NCBI GenBank assembly: GCA_963796125.1
Contig: CAWCKM010000009.1
Coordinates: 1-14,456, forward strand
Origin: DASPRG01 sp963796125
GTDB lineage: Bacteria; Nitrospirota; Thermodesulfovibrionia; Thermodesulfovibrionales; SM23-35
Reading direction: 5' to 3'
DNA length: 14,456 nucleotides
A program made the translations under genes and the position numbers. The notes beneath the pieces are model-generated. The model saw only the letters and a list, made by a program, of their open reading frames with translations. It was not told the origin of the DNA and did no database searches. Each line of letters opens with the position of its first letter. Positions within the stretch are counted from its first letter, which is position 1. This document shows, piece after piece, positions 1-7,287 of this stretch.

Positions 1-564
1 ATCCTTAAAGCAATAATGTTCGTCACTCACCTCTGTAGGATAAGCTTGCATGGAGGGGGGGATATCACTGGGCTTGAACCATAGTTTAATCTCCCGCTCA
101 GCATCACTATCTGCTGCTGAAACATGGATAAGATTATCCATTCTCTCGCCAATTACTTTTCCTTCGGCATCCTTGAGAGGAACTACAGTACCTAATGCGC
201 GAATACATCCAGGTTTTATCTCCCGTGCAATATGAGGATTAGTTGGCCCGGAGATGTCCCGTATCTTTTCTATCGCATTTGGCCCCTGATAAACCAAAGC
301 TATTACCCTTCGTTTCCAGGGTTCTTCAGGATAATGAAGACTTCCCGTAATGTACTCAATAAGTGAGGGATAAAATATCTTCCCCCGATGCTCTGCATAA
401 TGTTCTTCAGCAAGCATCCTGCTGACATGAACTATCTTGGCGCCGGCAAAGCGTACCCCTGTATGGAATTCTGAAAGTTGAGAAAGCACATATCCGGTCA
501 AGGAATTCTTAAGGGCATCCGGTTTGATGAGCACAAGTGTCTGATCAAGTTTTCGTTTATTCAT
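1..564 (-). CDS. ndk: Nucleoside diphosphate kinase, 3' end outside the window
   Basis: The frame opens at ATG 564 and runs uninterrupted for 188 codons to the window edge. The product transfers the gamma-phosphate between nucleoside triphosphates and diphosphates through a phosphohistidine. Family residues visible are Lys14 in LVLIKPDAL, the GPT(N)P stretch near 106-110, Arg122 in CIRALGT, and the active site Asn144-Leu-Ile-His147, with His147 the expected phospho-acceptor. Canonical enzymes are about 140-150 residues and read NxxHxSDS. Here the segment reads NLIHVSAADSD, two residues longer after the histidine, and there is extra sequence around residues 62-86, so this is a long-form variant. 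AAGGAA lies about 7 nt before the ATG. Family assignment is firm; full length is unknown. Confidence 0.88.
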   Translation of the reverse strand, partial: MNKRKLDQTLVLIKPDALKNSLTGYVLSQLSEFHTGVRFAGAKIVHVSRMLAEEHYAEHRGKIFYPSLIEYITGSLHYPEEPWKRRVIALVYQGPNAIEKIRDISGPTNPHIAREIKPGCIRALGTVVPLKDAEGKVIGERMDNLIHVSAADSDAEREIKLWFKPSDIPPSMQAYPTEVSDEHYCFKD

Positions 565-617
565 TTGAGGTTCCTTATCAACAAATTTTATTCCGACATG
601 TCACGTCTGAACGATTA

Positions 618-623
618 ATTATA
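618..623 (-). promoter_or_regulatory. Possible -10 box for ndk
   Basis: On the minus strand this is a perfect TATAAT, 54 nt before the ndk start codon, in AT-rich sequence. No good -35 hexamer is seen at 16-18 bp, so it is only a candidate. Confidence 0.3.
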
Positions 624-730
624 TCTTAAATACTCGTTGCTTTTGTAATCGTAGCTGTTCACTCTTTTGTATTTTCAAAAATAAGAGGATGGCTTTGAAG
701 TAAAATAATCTGAAATAAACAGAATCTCAG

Positions 731-1543
731 CTAATGGATATCTTTTGGAGAAGTTACCTTTTTAACCAGTGGCTTCAAAACAAAGGGAAGGAGCATTGCA
801 ACAGAAGCAATGAGAATGCCGATTACCAATCCTTTGATATTGCCTTTCAGAAGCAATTCTCCCATTGAACTGCCAAAGGCCACATAAGCTATACATGCAG
901 GCAGCATAAAGACAAAGGATGCCCATAAGTAGTGCAAAAATGGTATAGGCGTTACCCCGAACATGTAATTTAAGACCGGGAATGGTAAAACAGGCAATAA
1001 CCTTGCAAATGCAACAGCTTTCCATCCATGTTTTTCAACTTTTTCTTTCAGCCATGTCCATTTGTCATAACCAAAGCGTTTTTTAATGGTATCAGCCATA
1101 AGATAACGGGAAATTAAAAATGCAACCGAAGAGCCAGTTGTTGCCCCTGTTATGGCAAAGATTACTCCCCAGAAAGGTCCCCACAGGAAACCGGCACCGA
1201 GTGTAAGGGGAAGACTTGGAATAAAGAGACTCGGCCCTATGGCATAAATAGGGATAAAAAGGAGCGGCGCTGCAACCTTATACTGCTTTATAAAGTTTAA
1301 AATTCCCTCTGTTGATATGTATCCCTCTCTTCTCAGATAGGTCGTAAGGAGTATTAACAGAATTACTGTAGACCCAAATAGTAATTTTTTAAAATTGAAC
1401 TTCTGCCCGAATGCAAGGAAAAACCTGTTAACCCATTTTTTGCCTGAGGAAACAGGTTTTTCTATTGGTTTAACACCAGTCATGAGTTCGAGTAAATGAT
1501 ATGCCTTCTGCCCTTTCTCAAGAAACTTGCCCTTGCAGCCCAT
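731..1543 (-). CDS. VTT/DedA (TVP38/TMEM64-type) membrane domain, distal part of a broken iron-sulfur reductase fusion
   Basis: The 270-residue reading has several hydrophobic segments (about residues 50-72, 84-110, 120-145 and 195-260) and family-like landmarks: PSLFIPSLPLTLGAGFLWG, GATTGSSVAFLISRY, and FARLLPVLPFPVLNYMFGV. This is the VTT (SNARE-associated Golgi/DedA) domain of polytopic inner-membrane proteins, thought to act as lipid scramblases or transporters. The frame is open upstream to 1687 and there encodes the end of a cysteine-rich CCG domain (TCCGHGGG, then TYCMGCKGKF), continuous with the membrane part. ATG 1543 therefore lies inside that domain and is probably not a native start. 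Intact downstream, but its natural 5' portion is destroyed, so it is probably not expressed as evolved. Confidence 0.7.
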   Translation of the reverse strand: MGCKGKFLEKGQKAYHLLELMTGVKPIEKPVSSGKKWVNRFFLAFGQKFNFKKLLFGSTVILLILLTTYLRREGYISTEGILNFIKQYKVAAPLLFIPIYAIGPSLFIPSLPLTLGAGFLWGPFWGVIFAITGATTGSSVAFLISRYLMADTIKKRFGYDKWTWLKEKVEKHGWKAVAFARLLPVLPFPVLNYMFGVTPIPFLHYLWASFVFMLPACIAYVAFGSSMGELLLKGNIKGLVIGILIASVAMLLPFVLKPLVKKVTSPKDIH

Positions 1544-2532
1544 GCAATAGGTGACAACAGGGTTGCCCTTTGATGCCTTAATAACCTTATCAGTAAATTT
1601 CTCAGACAGGTCAGGGGATAATGAACTGATTCCACCACCATGACCGCAGCAGGTAGGCCGTGAATTTTCACCAGTGGTCTCATTTGCTTAATAGTCTTTT
1701 GCATGTAGTCTTATTGCATCAGATCTGAAAGAAGGACAGGGGTGGTGAAGAAAGAAACCCCCCTGTATCCCCCTTTAATTCCCCTCTTGGTAAGGGGGAT
1801 ACACTGGTCAAGAGGGGGAATTACATAAGAGGGTCGCTGATGAGGAGGAGATTATGTGGAAGCAATCTCAAAGTGAGGGATTCTTGTGCTCCTCGCAATA
1901 CTGTTGAAGTAAAAACCTCAAATATATGTTCAACTTTGATATCCGGAAGATGCGAGACAGAGTGCTTTTCTGCAATTTGTACACCCGGTTATTACGTGGG
2001 TCACTTTATGTTTTTCCAGTCTGTCCTGTATTCTTTCTGCAGCCTCTTTACTGAATCTACATCTCCAAGCTGATAGAGAGGATCAAAACAGCAATCCAAA
2101 ACTAATCCCACTTTTTTATTTAAATGATTACTAGAAAGCGAACAGTCTTTCTAACCACTTCAGGACTCGTCCCGGCCAAACCACATCCTGGCCAGAATAC
2201 TGTGTCTGAAGATGAATAAAAGAAAAAGGAAGCTTATGCCCTCTCATTGCGTATCCATTGGCAGAGTGCAGGGCGTTTCTTACCTCTACCGGATAAGTTC
2301 CATTTCTCAATAATTGGATTTCATTTCAAACAATGCATCTGAAGGATTCAAGCTTTTCTTTACAGACTGTATCACAGGCTTTACAATTGGAACAAAAGAA
2401 AACCTTCTCAGGGGTTTCCGAAATTATCTTATCAGGTGTGCCATAGGTGTCCAGAAACGGGCATACCCTTTTACACCTGCCGCAGTTCTCGCAGTTTTTT
2501 AAAAATTCATTAATCCTTGAAGGCAATTCCAT
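1544..2532 (-). pseudogene. Ferredoxin/CCG-domain iron-sulfur reductase (HdrB/GlpC-like), 5' part of a fusion to a VTT domain, degraded
   Basis: From ATG 2532 the first 68 residues are a double 4Fe-4S module: CENCGRCKRVCPF and CSNCKACDTVC. A TGA at 2326-2328 stops it, but the same frame continues with family-like sequence. Changing frame recovers a first CCG domain in pieces: WPGCGLAGTSPEVVRKTVRF (about 2150-2210), DCCFDPLYQLGD (about 2070-2105) and ITGCTNCRKAL (about 1975-2005). A second CCG domain begins HHPCPSFRSDAIRLHAKDY (about 1692-1747), hits TAA at 1688-1690, then continues as TCCGHGGG into the VTT frame. That makes two in-frame stops, at least three frameshifts and a hairpin repeat at 1766-1823. 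CCG domains bind 4Fe-4S clusters in heterodisulfide-reductase-type proteins. The intact protein would be about 580 residues. The decay is clear; the substrate is unknown. Confidence 0.8.
1766..1823. repeat. Nested inverted-repeat element inside the Fe-S reductase pseudogene
   Basis: Two overlapping hairpins are visible. TATCCCCCTT (1766-1775) pairs perfectly with AAGGGGGATA (1792-1801). TAATTCCCCTCTTG (1776-1789) pairs with CAAGAGGGGGAATTA (1809-1823) with one extra G. The two cannot form at once in full. It sits between the two halves of the CCG-domain region where coding similarity is lost, so it looks like an inserted interspersed repeat. Confidence 0.7.
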
Positions 2533-2549
2533 ATGCTATCCCATATCTT

Positions 2550-3220
2550 TCATTTATAGATCTTAATAAGGCTGAAGGGGCTTAGACCTAATAAAAAGAG
2601 CAATGCTATGAGCACATTTCTGAAACTAATGAGGATAGGTGAAAAGGGATAGCCTTTCTTGATCCTCCTCGAAGATGCGATAACATGAAAAGGCAAGTAC
2701 TTTAACCTCCCGAATTTCCTTATCCTTATTGCCATATCGATATCCTCAAGAAAGGGATATTCCCTGAATCCTCCCATCTTTTCGAAAACGTCTCTTTTGA
2801 TAAAAATAGCCTGATCACCATATGGCAGAGATAACAGCCTCGCTCTCACATTTGCAAACATTTCCACAAGTGTTGTAGATAGAGAATTATCATCAAATTT
2901 GAGTCTGAAAAAGCCACCAATGTAATTATCAAGTATTTCCGTTTTGTCATGCTGATCCTCCTGAGATAGACGTTTCAGCATTTCCTCAGACCCTGAATCT
3001 CGATGCGAGTCTTCCGAAGAGTCGTTCCGACAAGCTCTGTTGAGGCATAAAGAAGATATCTCTGTTTGAAATGATTGTATCAGCATGAGAAAGTAAATTC
3101 TTCCCTTTGCTAGAATGACAAGGGCACCTCTCAGCAACTTCTCTTGTACTGTCGGAACTGCGAATAATGTTCTTCTTCGTTGAGCGCAGGGATAATAATA
3201 GTCAAATTTTTATTTTGCAC
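2550..3220 (-). pseudogene. Family-2 glycosyltransferase, rSAM/selenodomain-associated transferase 2 type (TIGR04283-like), disrupted
   Basis: GTG 3220 begins a reading with LTIIIPALNEEE, the GT-A N-terminus. A shifted frame then gives SSDSTREVAERC, which resembles the segment following the DGGS motif, so about 30 residues between them are missing. A palindromic element fills 2945-3120. Beyond it the C-terminal half is intact: GGFFRLKF, LPYGDQAIFIKRDVFEKMGG, PFLEDIDMAIRIRKFGRL, and a hydrophobic tail. The YGDQ...GGF...EDxD pattern is characteristic of this transferase family, known from radical-SAM/selenodomain gene neighbourhoods. The middle of the catalytic domain is gone, so no activity is expected. 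The GTG overlaps the end of the YdjY-like gene by 11 nt, an operon-like arrangement. A longer open reading frame through the element (from 3137) is not a meaningful N-terminus. Confidence 0.78.
2945..3120. repeat. 176-bp palindromic interspersed element inserted in the glycosyltransferase gene
   Basis: The left end TGTCATGCTGATCC and the right end (read inward on the minus strand) TGTCATTCTAGC form imperfect terminal inverted repeats starting TGTCAT. The interior contains further dyads, for example GTCTTCCGAAGAGTC near 3010. No transposase is encoded. The ends resemble the TGTCAT ends of the repeat at 5106-5183, suggesting related MITE- or REP-like families. Confidence 0.65.
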
Positions 3221-3904
3221 TTGCAACTCTGTAGATCACGATGACAGGCTTCCCATCTCCTGGAAGAACATCCGCACGCCCTCTGAAATGTGAATTCGGA
3301 TTAAGGAATCGTTTGATTGACCCTGTTTGGGGATAATTTGCGTTACTCGAGATCGATATCCAGCAACTTTCAAGACAGGTAATGCAGCCTGTTTTCTGTT
3401 CTTCGGATGCCTTTCTGTTTCCTCCAAATCTGATATTAAAGTTTTTCTTTTTCATCATCAAAAATCTCATTTATGGAGACTCTTTTCCCAATCCAGGCCA
3501 CGTAGCTTTCACGTCCAATGTTTCTCCTTCTACATAGTGCCCGATTGTGTCCTTATTGAGATTGTTTCCTGGCTTTGCACCAATCTTAATAAGAGCATCA
3601 TGAAAATCAAGCTGGTTCGGGTATGCCCTCAGGATTGCTCTATCCTGAAATTTCCATCTTTAAATACAACTCCCCAATGAACATTCCATTGATGAACATT
3701 CATTTCATTTACCTCCGTGTAGATGAGTACGTCTTTTTTTTCATCTACCATTAAAGGATTTTCTTTCGTGGGAAAATTCTGATAGGTCTTGGGTCTCCGT
3801 TTTGGATGCTGCAAAAAGATCTAAATCAGCACCCATCTTACAAATACAATACCTGTACTTAGCTTCAAAAATTCATACTTGTTAATCCTTTTGGCTTCTT
3901 TCAC
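3210..3904 (-). pseudogene. YdjY-like exported protein, frameshifted
   Basis: GTG 3904 starts KEAKRINKYEFLKLSTGIVF, a signal-anchor-like stretch, but TAG follows in frame shortly after. Later segments in different frames rebuild the protein: ENPLMVDEKKDVLIYTEVNE and HWGVVFKDGNF, then ILRAYPNQLDFHDALIKIGA and KPGNN with GHYVEGETLDVKATWPG, then NEIFDDEKEK, then NFNIRFGGNRK, TGCITCLESCW, SNANYP, and ADVLPGDGKPVIVIYRVAS at the end. At least three frameshifts and one stop separate them. The order of landmarks (IGAKPGNN, the C-x2-C-x3-C cluster, SNANYP, VLPGDG) matches YdjY-domain proteins, whose role is not established. The start codon overlaps the rhodanese stop (GTGA) and the stop overlaps the glycosyltransferase start, so it was an operon member. 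Confidence 0.72.
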
Positions 3905-4357
3905 CTGCCATGACAAATCTCCTTGTTGATTTTTTTTCGAGCCTGCGCATCATTGACTCTCTCCCATCCTACCAGCTCTTCATCGATATGCTTCATTCCA
4001 CCGGGATAACGATAGACATTCTTATAACCGAGTTCGATGCCGCCATGGCGCCATTGTGTACTGCGACCGCATTGGGAAACCAGCAGCAGATAACGATTAA
4101 ACGGAGTTGTTGGGCCGAGAATCTTCTCGAAAGGAGCTTTTGTTTTATCATCAAGATTGGACACTTCTTCTGAAAATCAAACTCAGCCGCACCTGGGAGT
4201 ATGTTGTTTCGATAGCTGTCTTCATACTACATGGGATCCAACAAGAAGCAATTTTTCTTCTGATCAATCCAACTCTTTAATTCTCCAGTGGTAACAATTT
4301 TATAGCTGCCTTTATTGCTTCTTTTCGGAAAATTAATGGTAAATCTTTTCGTCTCAT
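3901..4357 (-). pseudogene. Rhodanese-like domain protein, degraded
   Basis: A good Shine-Dalgarno (GGAGGTGA) lies 7-8 nt before ATG 4357, giving MRRKDLPLIFRKEAIKAA. A frameshift then leads to YKIVTTGELKSWIDQKK, LLDPM, a TAG stop, and YEDSYRNNILPGAAEFDF. Another frameshift gives the C-terminal part: SQCGRSTQWRHGG, LGYKNVYRYPGGM. The LGYxNVYRYPGG ending is typical of rhodanese-like single-domain proteins, and the cysteine in SQCGRS would be the active-site loop. Rhodaneses move sulfur or related atoms through a persulfide on that cysteine. Two frameshifts and an in-frame stop make this non-functional. It lies 7 nt downstream of the MauE/DoxX-like gene. Confidence 0.75.
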
Positions 4358-4363
4358 TCTTTA

Positions 4364-4974
4364 TCACCTCCCACTTGGAAAGCTGTTATGGGAAAGGCCT
4401 GGAATTGACTCATACACATTAACCAAATAAAAAAGACACTTCTCTTTAACATCTGAATTTTCTCGTAAACTGTTCCAATCTAGTACTTCTACTAAGACTT
4501 GTTTATTGCCAGCTACCCAATCTGCAATAAATAAATACCCTACTGCTGTAATTATCCCTATATCCTAGTTATAAATGCATGCCAGAACTTGCTCTGACTT
4601 TTTAGTCTCCTGGGGGAGAGACACCCACAATCAATATTCAGGTTATTTAATATTCCGTACCAGAGGACAAATACAAACGTAACTAATAATCCAAAGATGA
4701 CGCTCAAACTCCCGCGCACGGCAAAGAACAACCCTATCCCTGCAATGAACTCCAACACTGGCAGACCGATAGCTACTGGAGCTAACAGGCTTTCTGGAAC
4801 CAGGTCATAGTCGGAATGAATTTTCGCAAAGGCTTTAGGGTCTAAAAGTTTTGAAAAACCAGCATATATAAAGACAGAACCAAGAGAAAATCTGACAAGA
4901 CGTTGAGGCGAAGGTAAAAAAATAGTTTTTATAAAAGATTGAAATGCTTTTCTCAGTTGAAGTCTATAATCCAT
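4364..4974 (-). pseudogene. MauE/DoxX-family membrane protein, C-terminal frameshift
   Basis: The first 138 residues from ATG 4974 have four hydrophobic segments, with RFSLGSVFIYAGFSKLLDP at the first and VLEFIAGIGLFFAV at the second, then NIDCGCLSPRRLKSQSKFWH. The FxxGxxKLxxP motif and the DCGC loop are typical of MauE-type DoxX-superfamily proteins, which support electron transfer to or disulfide chemistry of periplasmic enzymes. The frame ends early at 4558. Restoring one base near 4565 continues it as DIGIITAVGYLFIADWVAGN and on to a TGA at 4364-4366, so the original protein was about 200 residues. It is the first gene of the decayed operon. No strong ribosome site is seen before ATG 4974. 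Confidence 0.72.
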
Positions 4975-5277
4975 ATTTATTTATATATAATATAAAACCT
5001 ATAAATCAAATAGTTAATTTCTATAGCAATAAAATGACTAATAGATTTTGTCTAAATTATGAATACCCGAATCCAGTCATACCAACAATAAACGGTCGAT
5101 TTATCTGTCATTGCGAGCACCAGAAGGGTGCGTGGCAATCTCATTGGAAAAGGCGAGATTGCTTCGTTCCGCTCGCAATGACATTTTCTTATCGCTGGAT
5201 TTGGGAATAATTAACTTGGTTGTAAATGCAGGGTCTGCTATTTAAATGGTAAGAATATAAATTTGTTTGACTCTTCT
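4975..5277. other. Intergenic stretch with no gene
   Basis: Very AT-rich near 4975-5060, where a promoter for the minus-strand operon could lie (TTGATT and TATATT-like hexamers on the minus strand), but none is convincing. The rest is occupied by the repeat at 5106-5183 and its weakly dyad-symmetric flanks. Confidence 0.5.
5106..5183. repeat. 78-bp palindromic repeat with perfect 13-bp inverted ends
   Basis: TGTCATTGCGAGC (5106-5118) and GCTCGCAATGACA (5171-5183) are exact reverse complements. Inside, GGCAATCTC near 5134 pairs with GAGATTGC near 5155, so the whole element can fold as a long stem. No coding capacity. This sequence type (GTCATTGCGAGC...GCTCGCAATGAC) is a familiar interspersed palindrome of bacterial genomes. 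Confidence 0.85.
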
Positions 5278-5869
5278 TTATGGATTCCTTTTTAGTGGCG
5301 AGTAATTTCCACCGAGCAACTCGATGATTAAATCATCCATGGTATAGATATTTCTCTTGAATACGGTAACGATTTGACCGACTTCATCGACAGTATGAGC
5401 TTCACTGTCGCCGATGGTTTTTACACCATTCCGGTGTTTTTGATCCAGTTCTTGCCAATTCATTTTCTCAGGGTTATTTCTGCCGTTTAACCCTCCATTA
5501 TCTTTGAGATACGGAGGATGTTCGGATCTACTGGTCTGTCTTTTCGGAATGGATGGGCAGCTATTGTTTCAACTCCCTCCTCTTGAACCCACTTCAGAAG
5601 ATTCTTTGCATCCATACTTTTCCGGGTATGTATCAATAGGTCCATATACAAGGAAGTCTCCATACTGATGTCGTGTACTCTATTCCTACGATCATACAGA
5701 GGCCTGAACTATCAGTTATTTTTTCAAGTACAGATTTTGAATCTATGGTATTATGGTTGGTTATACAGATACCGTCAACTCTCCTTCTTTTGCTCTTTCG
5801 GAGTAATTGGGGAATTTTTATAATACTACAGGGAGAAAAATGTGTATGGATGTGCATATCTATAAGCAT
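5278..5869 (-). pseudogene. PHP-domain metal-dependent phosphoesterase, frameshifted
   Basis: ATG 5869 starts MLIDMHIHTHFSPCS, the DxHxHTxxS metal-binding motif of PHP (polymerase and histidinol phosphatase) domains, followed by GICITNHNTID (second metal motif) and VGIEYTT. After that the frame must shift to read YGDFLVYGPIDTYPEK, shift again for MDAKNLLKWVQEEGVETIAA and HPFRKDRPVDPN (the AHPFR motif), and shift a third time after IMEG for LNGRNNPEKMNWQELD and TIGDSEAHTVDEVGQ (final metal motif GDSEAH). All PHP motifs are present in order over about 195 residues, so the family is clear. Such proteins hydrolyse phosphoesters; the substrate here is unknown. Three frameshifts argue against function unless they are sequence errors. 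It is divergent from apgM, with 118 bp between starts. Confidence 0.75.
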
Positions 5870-5954
5870 ATTTAACTGTATGGACTCATCTTTTCAATTG
5901 TCAAATAGACAAAAACAATCTCATGAGTTTCATGCATAGTAAATATCTATTGGC

Positions 5955-5972
5955 AGAATAGACATCTATTCT
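5955..5972. promoter_or_regulatory. Perfect 18-bp palindrome upstream of apgM, candidate operator
   Basis: AGAATAGA-CA-TCTATTCT, two exact 8-bp arms around 2 bp, ends 15 nt before the apgM ATG. TTGGCA (5950-5955) and TAGTAT (5974-5979), 18 bp apart, could be -35 and -10 boxes, which would place the palindrome in the promoter spacer and give an essentially leaderless transcript. A regulator is not identified. Confidence 0.5.
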
Positions 5973-5987
5973 TTAGTATATAAAAAA

Positions 5988-7287
5988 ATGCGCTGTATTT
6001 TATTAATACTCGATGGGTTAGGAGACAGGGGACAAGACTGTTTCGAGGGCAAGACACCTCTCCATGCAGCGTATACCCCTCATCTGGATTACCTCTCATC
6101 ATTAGGGATGAATGGTTTGTATCACAGTTATTTGCAAGGTGTTCCTATGTCGAGTGAAACAGCTCATTTTTTAATCTTTGGGTATGAACTAAAAGAATTT
6201 CCCGGAAGAGGTTATGTTGAAGCGATTGGGAAAGGGATAGCTGTTAAAAGTAATGAGGTTGCTGTGTTATGCCATATTTGTTGTGTTGAAAATAGAAATA
6301 ATAATCTTTTCCTGACATGGGGTCGGCCAGAAATTTCTCAAGAAGAAGCTCACATGCTCATGAATGCAATACAATCCTTTGAAGCAAATAAAGTAACGGT
6401 TCACCTTATGCCTTCTCAGGGAATCGATGGATTTCTCATTCTGAGTGGTGGGGTAAGCGAGTCTATAAACGATTCGGATCCTATCTATGAGGGGAAAGCA
6501 GTTATAGAAATAATGCCCATAATGGAGAAAAAGAGTAGCTCCGGCTGCAAGAAAGACTGCGTTAACATTGAATAAATACCTTATCTGGTGTTATCAGAGA
6601 TTGTCTGATCATCCGGTTAATAAAAAGCGGGCTTTGGATAATCTCCCTTCTGTGAACTGTCTTGTTACTCAGAGGCCAGGCAAAAAGAGACCGCTAATGC
6701 CTTTCAGGGAAAAATGGGGACTTCGGGGGCTATCGATTTCCTCCGGGGCAATTTACTGGGGGCTCTGCAGTGAATTAGGAATGGACGTGGCAAAGGTCAA
6801 GGATACCGGTAATGTCGAGGAAGATTTAAAATACCGTCTAAGGTTAGCAAAAGACGCAGTCGATTATGATTTTATCCATGTTCATACGAAAATGCCTGAT
6901 GAAGCAGGTCACACAAAAAATCCCTGGTACAAAAAAGAGGTTATTGAGGCCATAGACCGTGCCATGTCTGTTGCTGTCAATGAGATTATAGCAGACAAAG
7001 AAGTCTTATTGGTTGTGACGGCAGACCATTCCACAGCAAGTTCAGGCACTATGATCCATACGGGTGAAACAGTGCCTTTGATGATGATAGGCAAATATGT
7101 TCGAAAGGACAAAGTGGGAGAGTTTAATGAAATAACCTGCCCGAGAGGCGGGTTAGGGATTGTGAGAGGAAGAGAATTAATGTATTTGATACTTAATTTT
7201 CTTGACAAGGCAAAGATGCAGGGACTTATGGATACCCCGGTTGATCAGCCCTACTATCCCGGTAATTACAGGCCTTTGACACTGTGA
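5988..7287 (+). pseudogene. apgM: 2,3-bisphosphoglycerate-independent phosphoglycerate mutase, archaeal-type, one frameshift
   Basis: Frame one (5988-6575) begins MRCILLILDGLGDRG, the N-terminal metal site of the alkaline-phosphatase superfamily, followed by MSSETAHFLIFGYE with the expected serine nucleophile, and GRGYVEAIGKGI. Frame two (to 7287) carries the conserved second half: REKWGLRGLSISSGAIYWGL, MDVAKVKDTGN, DFIHVHTKMPDEAGH, TADHST and HTGETVPLMMIG. Family length is about 400-430 residues, matching the joined frames. The switch lies at about 6523-6540, where an A5 run (6528-6532) with one A fewer would read EKRVAPAARKTALTLNKY in a single frame. The enzyme interconverts 3- and 2-phosphoglycerate in glycolysis. 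All metal and catalytic motifs are intact, so a sequence error or slippage is as likely as true loss. The TGA overlaps the next ATG by one base. Confidence 0.85.

Noticed and set aside
762..1025. Alternative minus-strand frame inside the VTT gene
   Set aside because: Overlaps the clearly conserved VTT frame and has no features of its own.
1840..2073. 77-codon plus-strand frame with several cysteines
   Set aside because: The cysteines are chance products of antisense reading over the CCG-domain remnants. No ribosome site or known motif.
2550..3137. 195-codon frame taken as a complete glycosyltransferase
   Set aside because: Its first 65 residues come from the repeat element at 2945-3120 and a wrong frame, so it is not a real N-terminus.
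3327..3680. 117-codon open frame on the plus strand
   Set aside because: Antisense to the YdjY-like pseudogene, whose motifs are recoverable on the minus strand. No family features of its own.
5088..5200. Possible CRISPR or tandem-repeat locus
   Set aside because: Only one inverted-repeat unit, with no spaced direct repeats. No CRISPR array, tRNA or rRNA gene was found anywhere in the window.
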